This document shows positions 32,801 to 46,400 of a stretch of DNA of 62,000 nucleotides, piece by piece. The stretch is taken from contig NMRA01000359.1 of the NCBI GenBank assembly GCA_002633005.1, positions 1-62,000 on the forward strand, written 5' to 3'. Below the pieces are notes generated by a model that was not told the DNA's origin, did not search any database, and saw nothing but the letters and a program-made list of their open reading frames with translations. The stretch comes from Phoronis australis (lineage: Eukaryota; Phoronida; Phoronidae). Position numbers and translations under genes: made by a program. Within the stretch, counting starts at the first letter, position 1, and each line of letters begins with the position of its first letter.

Positions 32801-34339
32801 ATTTCTGCCTCATTGCTTCAGTGGCCTTCTAGCTCTTCCATGCAAATGCACTCAAGAACACATTCTCTGCCCGTCAACAAACATTACATACCTTGGAACA
32901 TTTTCTCTAAAATCATAACTCGTTCCCGAAGTACCACTTTTATGTTAACAGTCAAAAAACACTGATCATTGAATTCTACACGGAAAATTGTGCCATATAA
33001 AACTGCTTTGTATGTAATTCTTACAAATGATATTCATACCATTTTCCATCAACAGTCTGTAGATACAATTAAACTTACTGCCCATCAGCGTACGTTTCAT
33101 TATTTCCCCTGTCTTACATTTTTAATTGATGCCCTGCAAGCATTATGGGTGTTTTTGTTAAGTTCTGTTTTAGTTTATCTACTTTTCTTGTTATTTTCAT
33201 TATCCTGTACACTGTTCAATACTAAAGCGTATATTGCAATACGGAAGCTAGTTGTGTACCTGTAATTTAGTGATGTTAGCGTGTTTAATGTTTTACGCTA
33301 GCTCCTGTTGACTGCTAGCGACTTTAATAAATCTTCCTAAGAGTCTCCTGTAATATCATGCTACTGTATTCAAGTGTCTCAATTTTCAAACGACCGTTTT
33401 TCTCTCCTCGCCTACCNNNNNNNNNNNNNNNNNNNNNNNNNNNNNNNNNNNNNNNNNNCCCCCTCCGTCGCTCCCCCTCCCTCTGCCCCTTCCTACCTGA
33501 TTAATATGCATGCGCTTCATGTACGAATGCTGTCTTTCATAAGCAGGAAACCGTTGTGCGTTACTTAATTTCTATGTATTGCCTGCTTAGCACATTGACC
33601 TGGCAGCTGGTTCATCAGGTCTCGAAATCCCAGCATTAACTTGGTCGCTTAATTTAATTGTGAACTTGACATGGATTGTTGAATCCAAGAATGTTAATCT
33701 GCAAGAACAGTTCGTGTCGCTACCATGACGTAGACCAAATAAAAACATGAATCATTCCGCTTTTAACATTTTGGCGTTTTGTGTACGTCTGTGTAGGCCT
33801 GCTTTTTAAGTTGGTGCTTGTCACTAAGAAATAGGTCAGTTAAAATACGCAACACAGCACAGCTTGCGTGTGCTAAAATTCCTTCAAATTGAAAAAGGCA
33901 CAGACTCATTGGTGTTGGATGGTGAGTTTTGTGTTGTATGCTCGACTTCTTTATTCCGGCCACCATCAGTCCGCGCCAATCAGTAATGTCGTATATTTAC
34001 TCGCGGTATATGTGATGAATTAGCTCGGTTCCAATATAGTGCAAAGCGCATCTGGGCAAAGCTTGGAGTATCAAGTTCCTTGGCTCTGTGCTTATCTGCC
34101 GTATAAATTACTCTGCGTGTACAAACGGGAACATTGGGCCTTTTTTGGATAGGACTAGCAGACTTTGTCGCAGGGAGACCAGGTTGTTGGGGAGACCACA
34201 CCTGAGGCGTGGAAAAAGCAATAATCTTAAAAAGCGACTGGTTGCTTGTACTAGGTCCCAGAAGAAAGTGAAATGGTTAAACAATTTCGCAAGGATGTAT
34301 AGTTAAATGTTTTGTGGATTTCGACAAAGTGATGCGCAG
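32801..34339. other. Stretch with no recognisable gene, containing an assembly gap
   Basis: The frame at 32969-33265 may be a degraded continuation of the LINE or chance. A run of 42 Ns lies at 33417-33458, followed by a C-rich tract. No other gene was recognised up to the light-chain promoter. Confidence 0.45.
33417..33458. other. Assembly gap (42 Ns)
   Basis: An unbroken run of N. Single Ns also occur at 2493 and 30308. Confidence 0.99.
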
Positions 34340-34382
34340 CACCTGGTCACCCTGTCGTGTAGTGGGCGTGGACTTATTTAAG
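34340..34382 (+). promoter_or_regulatory. Candidate promoter of the myosin light chain gene
   Basis: TATTTAAG at 34375-34382 is TATA-like and lies about 120 bases before the start codon, leaving room for a short 5' UTR. A CACCTG E-box, of the type bound by muscle bHLH factors, lies at 34340-34345. Both assignments are inference from sequence alone. Confidence 0.35.
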
Positions 34383-34496
34383 CGCCCCCTAGCAAGATAT
34401 TCGGCCTCATACATAATTATCATTCCATCTTGAAGCACAGAGTTACGCGAACTTCTCTGTCAGTAAGCAGCGCAGTTTTAAATCATCCTTAGCAAC

Positions 34497-37400
34497 ATGG
34501 TGAGTAACTAAGTTTTGTTATTGCACTGTAAAATTTTATGAATTCTCAAAAAAGCAGAGATGAAAATGCTGTAGCGATCGTCGTGATGCAGGCGATCGCC
34601 TGCAGTAAGTCATGTGTTCGTGTTTACGTAATTAATTTGTGTTTTTAACTCCTTGTTATGTGATTTATTTTTTGTTTTCAGAGTGACATCAGCCAAGACG
34701 AAATTGACGGTATGTGCTTTTGAGTAGAAGTGAAACTGGTGAAATTCTTCTTCTGTATATTCCTTCTGGAATACTAACGAAAGGACTCTCCACTTGGTTT
34801 ACATATATCCTCAAGTTGAAATTCAGGCAGCAGCCGATTCGATTCACCTCATTACCTTGATGACGTCACAAGGCTGCTAATTAATAACACCTTGTGCTAA
34901 TTAATTAGCACGCATGCGCAAGTGATATGAAGGACATCTACGCAAGTGTCTTTTATAACCTCATTTGAGGGACGAATACCAATCTTGGTGATTGCTTAAT
35001 CATTCAATTATTTCCCTTCATTTGCTGGATAAGGATAGTTTTCATATTCCGTCGTTAGGTGGCTCTACATGATAACCCTTCATCTGCGACTTCCAGTTTT
35101 CTCTTTAGTCTACTTAGCTTTTAGACACCCAACTCATCGTAAGCACATATGCTAGAATAACACTGCGCACAATAGTGGTAACCAACATGTACTACACTAT
35201 ACTAACTTTCAAACACTAAGTAAAACAATTGCTTGAGAAAATAAACATACCAATAGAAAATTATTTAATGTAAAGGGTTAGTTTTGGTGCATAGGTATCA
35301 TGCGCGTAACGCCTCTCAGGATTATTTTGTGGCCGTCACTGGGACTACCCTAGTGCTGAACTAAACTTAGTTAATGACCTATCTCCAGAATACATTTATA
35401 TGTCGTTCAAAAGATGCTGTCGTGAAATTACGAGTTTTTCGTTTTTATAGAATTCCCTGTGGTATTGGAAATTTATGGTTAAAAATATACATTAAAACAA
35501 TCTTTACAGGCTACTAAAATGGCCCGTTATTAAACCTATCTCATTCGTTGGCAATAGGCTTGCGGAACTGCGACGTCATACGAGCAATTGAGCATTGTGT
35601 ATTGTATGCTATCTAAATTCTCCAATACCTATTTGGGTACTCCAGCCTAAATTGGCAGAATTCGCGTTGCCAATACACAAAATGCCATAAACGTATAACG
35701 GACTGCCAATTTTATCGTTAGATCTTTTGTACGAGCCATGTCACAGAAATTCTTTGAAGAGATAAACGCTAATTATCACTAAACGGTTGTCTAATGGTGC
35801 AGTACCTAGGTAAGATGAATGTGAGTCTTCCTAACCCAACCAGCTTTCTGAATTTGATGATAAGGCAGCAAGCTTTTGCTGTTAAAGGAATGAAGACAGT
35901 TCAAATTAATGCCGCTGAAGTACTTTGAGGTTCTGAGATTGGGAGCAACGGACATTACTGTCAAAAGGGGTGTACGGAATACTATTGAATTTAGCGTTGT
36001 CGTCAAATATTGGGTCAGATGCCTTGAATTTTGTTTGAAGTATACAGGAATGTTTTTGAGACCCTTGTGTCAACCCTGTGCTGCAAGACGTTAGACCCGT
36101 TTTAAGATAACTGACTCTCCTGTTACTTCCAAAATACCCCAAGCTCATGTCGTCCCACCGGAGTCATAAAGGAAAGTTCCACGAGGAGATTTAATGTTTA
36201 TTTAAATATACCGTGTACAGGGCCACAATTATTTACTCCTTGTTAGGGAGCTGCAGTGTGGTATGCTAGTGGTTTGAGAGCTGCGAGCTGAATCTCCTTC
36301 GTTAAAACTTTGCCGAACAGTCATCTACAACAGTCGCGCTGTCGTGGCCAAAGTTTTTCCGATCATTCCAGAAACGTAGGACTTGAGTTCAAATATGGCG
36401 CACGATATGTCACCCAGTGAACTTGAAGGTAATTGGGATGGGGGTTGTGCGAGTGTGGTAAATATGATTGTGATGGGCGTGTACTCGGCCGAAAGCGCCG
36501 GGTGCAAACTGAGAAAATCTGTGACAGTGATGATGGGATTTGGAATTATCTAATAGTCACCAATAATTGGTGCAACCTAGGAACCAATATAAGGGATTCT
36601 TGGGTACAACATATTGGCTTTTGTTTCCCTGCGCTAAGTGTTTTAAGATTAGATTTGGATTAAGTTGAATGCTGTATAGAAGTTATCACCATACAAGCTA
36701 ATGTGTAGTAATCACTCCCGGTGAATGATGTGCGTATTGGGGGGCATTACGCAGTAAAAGACGAATACGTGAAATTGTTTTATTTTGCTCCTTGTGCTAT
36801 TTAATTCGTCAGTAATTATTGTCATGAAAATTCCTGAAGACTACTTTCTATGGCCTTGTCAAACGAGAATGACCAGTCCGCACATTCCTATTGTTATAGT
36901 TTTGCAGGACTGTTATGCATAATATGACCACCATATAAAGTAAATTATGTGATCTTGGTAAAGACGCGGAGTAAACAAGTGAAGTGGTTTGGACAAATCG
37001 CTTTACAAAAAGCTAGTGTTTACTCCCGTAAGACAACCCTCGTAGAATTATTAACGGTGGAAAATGGGCGTGTACACGATGGTGGTCATGCGAGGACGAG
37101 CCGCTGAAAATCATTATTTTCGTAGTTAAGCTATGGTCGAGATATTCTATTTTAATGTCCCTTGACATATTAAGCCCACGCAGAATTTTTGCAAATCTAC
37201 AGTACAATACTGATTGCCCTCAATTGCAGCGTATTGCAGATGGATTTATTCTGTTGAACTTGACAAAGCTACCTGTGCGACGTTTTCAGTTAGGTCTCCA
37301 TGGCACCTATGAGGTTAAACGTGCTTTTCGTAGCTTGCGATTTCCTTTCTGTCGTCTGCCAAACCTTGTAAACGATAACCAATTCCGTGTGTTGTTTTGT

Positions 37401-40400
37401 TTACGATTTTTCATACCAGGTTGCCGAAATGCTGTCTGCGAGAAATTAGCCATTTCATCGCACCATTTTCGTTGAGTTGTTTTATCTTTCTTCCACGTTG
37501 TTCTGGCTGCCCTTCAGAATGACCGGATGTGCTCCCACTGAATGGTCTTGAGTGATGGATTGATAACAGCGAATATGCAAATATAGATCGTTGACCCCTT
37601 CTTGACCTTTGCGAAGCTAATTAAGGTGCTTGGGATGCGCTGATGTTTAACAGCTGCGCAGTTTATGCGAGGGTGTACCAACGTTTAACATGTTGTCATA
37701 GTTACAGTTAATTGATAGTAGTTTCGACGTCATTTTGAGTAGAAGAAAAACACGAAAATATTTCAGATGTGCTTTTGCCAAAATTCTTTCAGTTATTATG
37801 GGAATACAGAACGTTATTTTAAGAATTATCCACAATTTGCTCCCTCTGTTGCAAATATTTATCTTGTTTAAATACAATCTTTTGTTATACCCAATCGTGT
37901 CGTGAGTCAAACTTGTTTACAAAGTAGCCACGCTGACATTTGAGGTGATTGGAGTACCTAGTGGCAAAGATACTATAACATCTTTGCTAGTGGTGCGATT
38001 ACTTCGGGAACAATTAAACAGTTTAGCTTAGGAGTCCATGATGATTTGACCTCTTGAAAAGTAGATGTGTTTTAGATGTCGCAGAGTTAGCGAAACACGA
38101 TTTTTCGTGTATGAATTCGAGAAGAAATAATTCGCGTTTTCATAATTTTTAAAAATCAATGTCTAAATTAGTCACCCATGGCGTTTTATAAGTCACCTGT
38201 TTCCTAATTTAGACGACTCTTTTGTCTGGTTAACCTATCTATTTCTACCATTGTGTTTTTGATTCCCACGTCAGGTCAAACTTATTCGGTGAAGTAGAAT
38301 GCCGCAGTCCTATATACACGAGTCTTAGTTCAACAGACAAATACCGCCTTGTTTATGGAATGCTGGTTCTTGCGAGCAGATAATGACCGTATGATTACTC
38401 CTGTTTTTATTAACGTCAGCAAAATGTTATGATAAGTGGCCGAGACTACTTGGCCAATCTGTAACCCAAATGCGAGAACGCTGCGGTCGTATTTGGTTCT
38501 CAATATCAAGTCGCTTGTCCTTAATATTACGGGTAGAATTCCGCGCCTCCTTGTGCTTCTTGGAAATGATGTTAAAGTATTTTAATTTTAAACAATTATT
38601 GGCATTACGAAATGCTTGTAAAACAGTGCAACTTATTTAATTTAAAAACTGCCCTGAAAAATGACAATGTATTCTCGTAATGAACGTTGCGTGATTTGCG
38701 AAGAGACCAGTCGGAAACGAAAGCTTCTACCGTAAAGGGTGCAAACTAATAGAAATGTAGTTCCGTGCCTTCTGCATTTAATTAGCATCATGTCTATCGG
38801 ATCTTAGAAACTTCGATGCCAGCAATCTGTGCTTTAGCAGACCAAGTGTTGATATTTGATTCGATCAACGCAATGAGTTCATTCTTAATTGCTTATGGGC
38901 TGCAGTTTAAGGACAATGTTTTGACCTGTTCGGGAATGTGGTTTTCCCAGGTGTCCCTGCGTTGTCATCCTGTTTCCGCTAATCATCAACAGGTGTTGGT
39001 ATGGTTAAGCAGCCGATTTTCCAATGAATTGACGGCGTATTTGAAGGTTCGTTTTACCAGGGACTCCAATGGACGGTTGCATGAAACAGGCCAACTATGT
39101 TCCCTAAGTTTTCAGCGCATTTGTGGATTTTTGTCCGCTAATGTTAAAGATGCTATGTCTTATTAAATCGTGAATATTTAAATTTGTAGCAAGCGCCACC
39201 TTGTGACTTCCTGTAAAACATGTGTGAACATGTAGAAAATCCTGGTAATTCCAAAAATTACGCAATCGTTATTTGATAGTGAACTGAACAAATAACAAAA
39301 ACTGTGCCTTGTTTTATTAGGGTAATGATGATATATTACCATACTCATTTACTTAAAAACAGTCTCTTTCGTGAGATTGTAATGGTAGCTGGTTCTCGGA
39401 TGGTTTCCGGTTCACCGGAAGACCCGGGATTGTTTGTAAACTAGTATTTCATTTGCATATTCACAGTTTAATGAGACATAGCATTTTTAAATTGTTCCAT
39501 TACTTACCTATATTAGGGACTTTTCTAATAGTATTCTGAAGAGCGAGTCCTTGTTTCAATGAAAACAGATAAGTCCTTAAATTGGGACATTGCATGAAAA
39601 GGTTTCTGTTTATTTTCAACAATATTTCCCTGTACAATATACTCTCGCTATTTACTAAAGCAATACCGCAGCAATTAAGTTAAAACAGAAGCCGAAAAGT
39701 AGCTGAAAATTTAGGGAACGCAGTTAAGTCCCTATTAGGACTGTTTCCTGCAACCGCGCACAGGTGAAAGCAAGTTATACCTTGTGTGAACAATGTTCAT
39801 GTTTTTAACGACTGACCAGCGGACTTACACGTAAACACTGATTGACAAATGCTCAATAGAACTGAAGGATGGATCTCTATTATTTATCAGGAAATGAATG
39901 AACTACAGTTATTAATCAATTTACGTAGCATTTCATAGTTATTAGAGTCCGCGTCCTGAATTACCATTTTCAAAAAATAGAACAAATCTTTCGATTTATC
40001 GTTTTCGTAGATACCCATATTTTTCTGCCAAAACACAACGGATCAGGTGAGTCGGTGCCCTCTGACGATCATTCCTGAAACAATCCTCTTATCCGGTGAG
40101 CATCGTGCCCGTATATGGCACACGCTAACTCTCTCGCTCAAGGCTCTTTCTCGTGAAGAACCAACATAAATAACGATCTTCACAGTGCAGCCAATAATCT
40201 GTATTATTTTAGGGGATATAGCCGAGCCGTGTTATTTATATACAATCTGCAAACACATTCATAACATCGCGTTTGTGGAAATCTATTAAGCTAATATATC
40301 TGACTCATTTCGACAGCTCGTGTTTGTCTGGGCTTGCGTGTACGTTGTAAATTACTCTGCTCATCAAAGAAAAATATGAAGCAGTTCTGAATAAATGCTT

Positions 40401-43400
40401 GTAAATCACTGGTATTTTACAACACTCTGCAAGGTTTAGTAAATGAAAGATGGCACCGTGAATATCAAGGTTATGGTATTGAAAACGCTGTTTACACATA
40501 AGTGATGGGTGTAAGGAAACTGGACTATATTCTGTGTGGGTTTCTGAATACTTGCCGTGTGTTTCTGGGTGGAGATATTATTAGTCTTGTATAATTTGCC
40601 CTGCGCATGCTCGAATTAAACGCTGCAGTGGTTGATATCACTGTGTTGTGTTTAGCAAGCATGAACAAATCGTGGCCCCGTTTAAATCGTATTGTTCGTA
40701 GGACTCTTTGGGTATTTGGGCAGCTCTTGCCCCGAATTCGCTGCCGTTCTAAGTACCTTCACTCTGACAGTAAATAAAACTTAAGTCAATATTAAACGCC
40801 TTATAATCCTTGGCTATTTCAACAAAGTTCAGGGCATAGCCTCCGATCAACAGAGATCTACTGAAACTTAGAATCTAATCAGGATGCCTGTCTTCTACTA
40901 TGTCTCTAAATAATGTGTGTGTGGAGGTCACTTCGAAACGCTTTTCATTGGTATGTTCACGCCGACAAACAGTAATTCATTGAGAGGAACACTCGTTCAC
41001 CATTTTGCAGAAAACATCTCAGTACCATTTAATACGTTGTCCAGGTTACCTGAAACAACTGCGACACGGTCCCAGCTCATTGATGGTGACGGTCGGGGTG
41101 GTGGTGAAATATCGGGTAATGGATAATTCATTTTTTTTGTGGTTAACCCTCCCCCTTTGTTTCAAATTGGGTCAATGGAAAGTGTCCTCTCACGATCGAG
41201 CTTGAGGAAATGTTGCAGGTTATCAGAACAGAATACAACCGACTTCTTTCAGATTAAGGTAGAATTGCGCCTCTCCATTACGTCTATAATATTTGCATAA
41301 ATCACGTTTATAATGACTAAATACAACGTAGTGTGTTTAGGGTGTTATGATATTGGTCAGTATCATCACATGTGTATCTCACAATAGAACATGGTTAAAA
41401 CTTAAAACCCCATGATTCAGCGTCATTTTTAAAACCATTGTATGGTTTATGTTTTGGTGAAAATCTTTACTGTGGTTCTTTTATACGGCGAGTTGGCGTT
41501 CTTGTTTGCACTTGATAAACTTGGGCCGAATGGAGTTCGATGATGTCACCAACGGAGAGATTGACCCGCTATCTTTAGTTATTCTAGTTTAACGTTAGAT
41601 TTCGATTTAACCTGCGGTAATTAGCGCTGCGTGAGACTCTGAAGCCCCACAGTATCGACATTTTTAAAAGAATTGTAGCTTTTGTTTATTTTTTGTGTGG
41701 GACCCTTTTTTCTTAACAGGGTGAGTTACCGTTCCTATTTATGTATGATAAAGCAATGGACCGAATGGAGCTTATTGATTGGTTCAACGAGAAGATCCAT
41801 CGGCCCTGATTTAATTTGTTCCACTTTGAAGTTTGCGATTTCGGCTTCACCTAGCTAATTACTGCTGCGTAGGTCTTTAAGGTAATTTATGTTTCCACCG
41901 AACCAATTACGATTTTGTAGCCTTAAAAACACAGAAATGCTTGTAACTGTTTGTTTCAGTCCTGAAACAATACGTCATGGTTTTGCTCCATGATTCAACA
42001 GTTTGAAGTGGAGCTGTGCTTGGATCCTTGTCAATAACTAAACGTTTATTAAATACTTTTATGTGGTTATCCTCTTATAGATCAATTTTCCTCTCACAGA
42101 GCTTATGCATATGTTATATTCCAGTGTAGTCCATGAGGATCTCGAGTTCTGAGGTTTTAGGAAAAATCGCCAATGCATAGTTTCGTTTTGATTCTGCTCT
42201 CATCCCCATGTGGTCAACTCAGCTCGTAGAATCAAACATTTAACTGGGACTTAATTATCTCGTTAGTATGTACACGTTTTATTTCTAGCCTCTTTGAACT
42301 ATCTGCTGTTGATTGTCACATCTCGGAGGTCAAATGGATATATATTTCCACGTTAAATACAGATGAATCGTATTTTCACACGAATATTGCACGGTTTGAA
42401 CACATAAGCCTTTATGATTATATTCCGATTTCATAGAATTCATGTTGAGGTATTCGGAAGCCGAGTTCAAATGTAGGTTATTTACGGATTCGTTCAAGGG
42501 CAGGAATCGCGTTCGTTGCTGCACTATGTCTGTTCAGGAGGTGAGTGGGTGACTTGTTGAAGTCATAAATAAGACAGACTCAGACGGTGCTGCGCCATAT
42601 ATGGAAAGTTGGTTGTCTTCTAAGATAAACGATCTGCAGCTCTCGGCGGTATTGAGTTTCACCATCATGGCGGCCCTCATTGGCAGCTAAATATACTCAC
42701 GCTATCATCCTGTTCGTAGCTGAGGGATGGAGGCGAATTCAGTGCGTCAGATTTGGACAATAACGCTGAATATCCTTGCCCAATCAAATAAAGTACTTGA
42801 CATAAAAGCTTTCTTCATGCAATATGGTTTGTAGCGATCTAAACATTGCTCATAGCTTTTGAAAGTCCAATCAACGATTTATTTCTTAACCTTTGCAGCG
42901 CAGGTTTGAATTATGCCAAGAATTGAGGGCCAATGACCTCGAGTGCGCTATACTATTCCGTTTAAAGACTGTTTTGTGCCATCTAGGGAGGGACCTACGA
43001 GCTACATCAAATTGAAGTGATGTTATGAAAATCAAGCGAACCCGAGAGTACTTTTTCAAAAAAGCAAGCCATGGGCGGATCCAGGATTTTGAGTGGGGGG
43101 CAGGGCAGAGTATAGCCAGGATTTTGGCCGTCAGACATTTCCACCCCAGAGCTGCCACATGGAATCTGGGAGAATTTTAAGGGGGGTATGGCCCCTTGGC
43201 CCCCCTCTAAATCCGCCACTGTAAGCCCAGTTAATTCCTAATTAATGTTCTGTGATTAGTTGGTGTGGTAATGTCGTTTTTGGTGTTGATACGGGGAAGG
43301 GAAACCATTTTATCTCACCCAAGCTTGTTTAATAACTAATCTTTAGATATCTTATGTGTGCCTCAATGCGACTATGACTGAATCTCTACTGAAGCAGACT

Positions 43401-46400
43401 CATCGCTTCCTCCTTTTCAGATGTACAAGAAGTATTCGACCTGTTTGATTTCTGGGATGGTCGCGACGGTCTGGTAGACGCCTTCAAAGTCGGTGATCTC
43501 TTACGGTGTACAGGCCTAAATCCCACAAATGAACAAGTAGAAAAGAACGGTGGTACAAAGAAGCCAGGTAGGTGGTGTGCCAGTGTGAAGGCTGGTGAAA
43601 AGGTGTGTCGCGTCCGAGAAATTTTGCTACAGTACACGAATAACGGGAGGTGTAGGCTACGAACTCAGCTGGCTGCTTCACGAGTCGAGTGAAATTTTGC
43701 TGATTTCACTGTTCACGCCAAAGTGCAAACAACTGTCAGAATGAACTCCGTGCAAGTCATTCATATTTTTACGCTTTGACAACAGCGCAGTAGCCTTTTG
43801 CTGAACCCTTGGTCTAACGAAAACCTAACTTAAAATAATTTTGGACATATTCCGCTCTACTTGAAAGCGAACTCGAGATAAGTGTCCATTAGCGCTCGTG
43901 CTCCGTTATAATGGTTTACGCATATAAGTGCCAGTCTAGTCCACGTTTGCTTTTAATGACTTGTAGATTCGAACTACCAACTCGAAAGAAAACTTTAGAT
44001 TTCAAGTAAAAGCTCTAGTTTTATTGCTGGAGACATCAAGTGCAAACAAGGATTTGGCAGTTATCAACGAACGTACACCACAATGTACCCGAGCACAGAA
44101 ATGTAGACAGTTAGCGTGTGCTCGTATAAGAGTACAACAGAAAATGCTAAGAAAGTAATTTTGAGTTTCTTGTGTAAAGATTAAACTTCGGGCCCTGTAC
44201 AGCTGTTAGCCGCTAAGTATGACATTTTTGATTCAAGATTTTTCAAGCTCAAAGCATCTTGCCTTTATTACCAGTAGACAAAGTGTTATCCTTATTTTGA
44301 TGTATCATACATGATTTTTGTGTCATTTCCATTTGCGCCGGTGTGCCGTTAAAGTTTAAATCTCTATGACCTAGGGTCTAATCTCCGAACTCAAGAATTG
44401 ACTTAGACTTAGACTCGAAATTTAGGACATCATGTCGCATAATTCGTCTGCAAATCTGTAAGTGTACTCGCGGCGTGCCATGCAATTTTGTCAATTCTCG
44501 AATCGAGTTGCGAGTACAGAGATATAACTCCTGGCTCAGAAAAAAATTTCTTTCAACTACGTAAACCCCAATAGACCATTTGCAGTGTCCGGTTGCATGA
44601 AACAGTCCCAAATAGGGACTCACCTAACGTCCCTAAAAGTACTGCGTATTTGTGAGCTTGTGAAAACACTGATTGTCCTTTCTTATGCGGTTTGAGTTTT
44701 ATTACCAAGTCAATTTTTGACTTTTAAACAAAACCGAGAGTAAATTGTACGGTGAATTCTCAATATTATTGAAAATAAGTAGGGATCTTTTCACACAACC
44801 CACCTAATTTAAGGACTAAGTTTCTGATTATTATGAACTAATTAAGGGCTCAGTTTTAAGTGATATTATTGGAAAATGTCTCATTAGTCAAAGAGGAGGT
44901 CATAATCAAGATAAAATGGTAGAAAAACATAACATCGGTGAGTGAAGAGAACGAAATAAATACACAAAAGATTTAGGAAACGTAGCTCGGTCCCTGTTTG
45001 GGACAGTCTCATGCAACCGAGCACTGGTTTCCAAACTAAGCAGGGGACAAAATCGACATCTCAGCATAACTTCACCTGCGGTCATGTGGAAAACCAGCAT
45101 GAGGCTGTTCAGACATCGTGCGAAATTTCCCGCTGTGCAGTAAGACCATGACGTCACGGAAAATGGTGCAAACGATCTATTACATATGCTATCGTATTTT
45201 ATTCATGTAATATTGTCTTATTATTACGTTCTGTTTGTGGTCACGAGGATTTTTTTGGAAATCAGTTTTCTTACCATTCAGCAACTGGTGACATCTATAA
45301 GTATCATCTTATGTCGTTTATTCTAAGTTGTCTTCCTCCAGGTGAAAAGCAGTACAAATTCGAAGAGCTTCTTCCAATTTTCCACGACGTCAACAAAAAT
45401 CAAGATTGTGGAACATACGCAGACTTTATTGAAGCTTTCAAATGCTTTGACAGAGAAGGCCAGGGGTTTATCTCAGCAGCAGAGTTTAGGCACGTGCTAG
45501 AGTCTCTCGGTAAGTCTACCAGAGTGCACCCACGGCTTTCTTTCCTCAGTGGTCACAAGAATTTACGCGGCCCCACCCACCCCTGCGTCTAGCTTATATT
45601 CCATTGGAGAACAGGTTAGAGTTCTGTAGTCGTAGAATTAACAAGTGTAATCGTTGGCTTCGGTTGCACTAAGTCACGAAACTTTGCGTTTTCGCGAGAT
45701 CCTCGCGTCTGTGGAACGCACGCTAGATCATGCAACAAGTGGTCATTTTTGTGACACTTATAAGCAAACTAAGATTTGTTTCTCCTTTTAAATCTTTGAA
45801 TCTTTTAAGTGTGTTTAACGTTACTTAAATGTGGTGCTGTTTACACGTAATTACTAATTTGTTTTTCTGTTATGTACTGTCATAGTCAGTGATGCTAGCC
45901 AAACGCTTTATTGTTGCGTTGCGTTCCTTAGACGCAAGAATCTTGCACGAGAAGCTAAGGTGGTCACGTGCTTCACTTCTAACGCATGGCGACATCTCTC
46001 GATGTCTCGTGTCATCTGGGGCCGGGTCTAATCTCAGGACTCGAAATCGAATTCGAAATTATTTTTGATATTTTCCGTTCCACTTAAATACCAACTCAAG
46101 GGAAGTATATTTTGTTCTGCGTTCGAGTATGTTATGGTTTTCACAAATGATTGTCTAGTCCGAGTTAACACTTGATGGCCCGTGGATTCAAGTTGCTGAC
46201 TCGAGATTTCGAGTAAAAACTGAACTCGAAACTTCGAGCTCAGACTTTTGACTCATGAAGTGCAAAAGATGGCTACAAATTTACCTACTTAAACCGTACT
46301 AGATTCGAGCACAGAATAATAGACAATAATTTTGAGTTTGTACTAAAGAAGATCAGAAAATGTCGAAAATAATTTTCGAGTTCGAGTAAAAAGATAAGAC

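Noticed and set aside
37155-37475. A 106-codon plus-strand frame in light-chain intron 2
   Set aside because: No family resemblance and no splice context; such lengths arise by chance in 62 kb.
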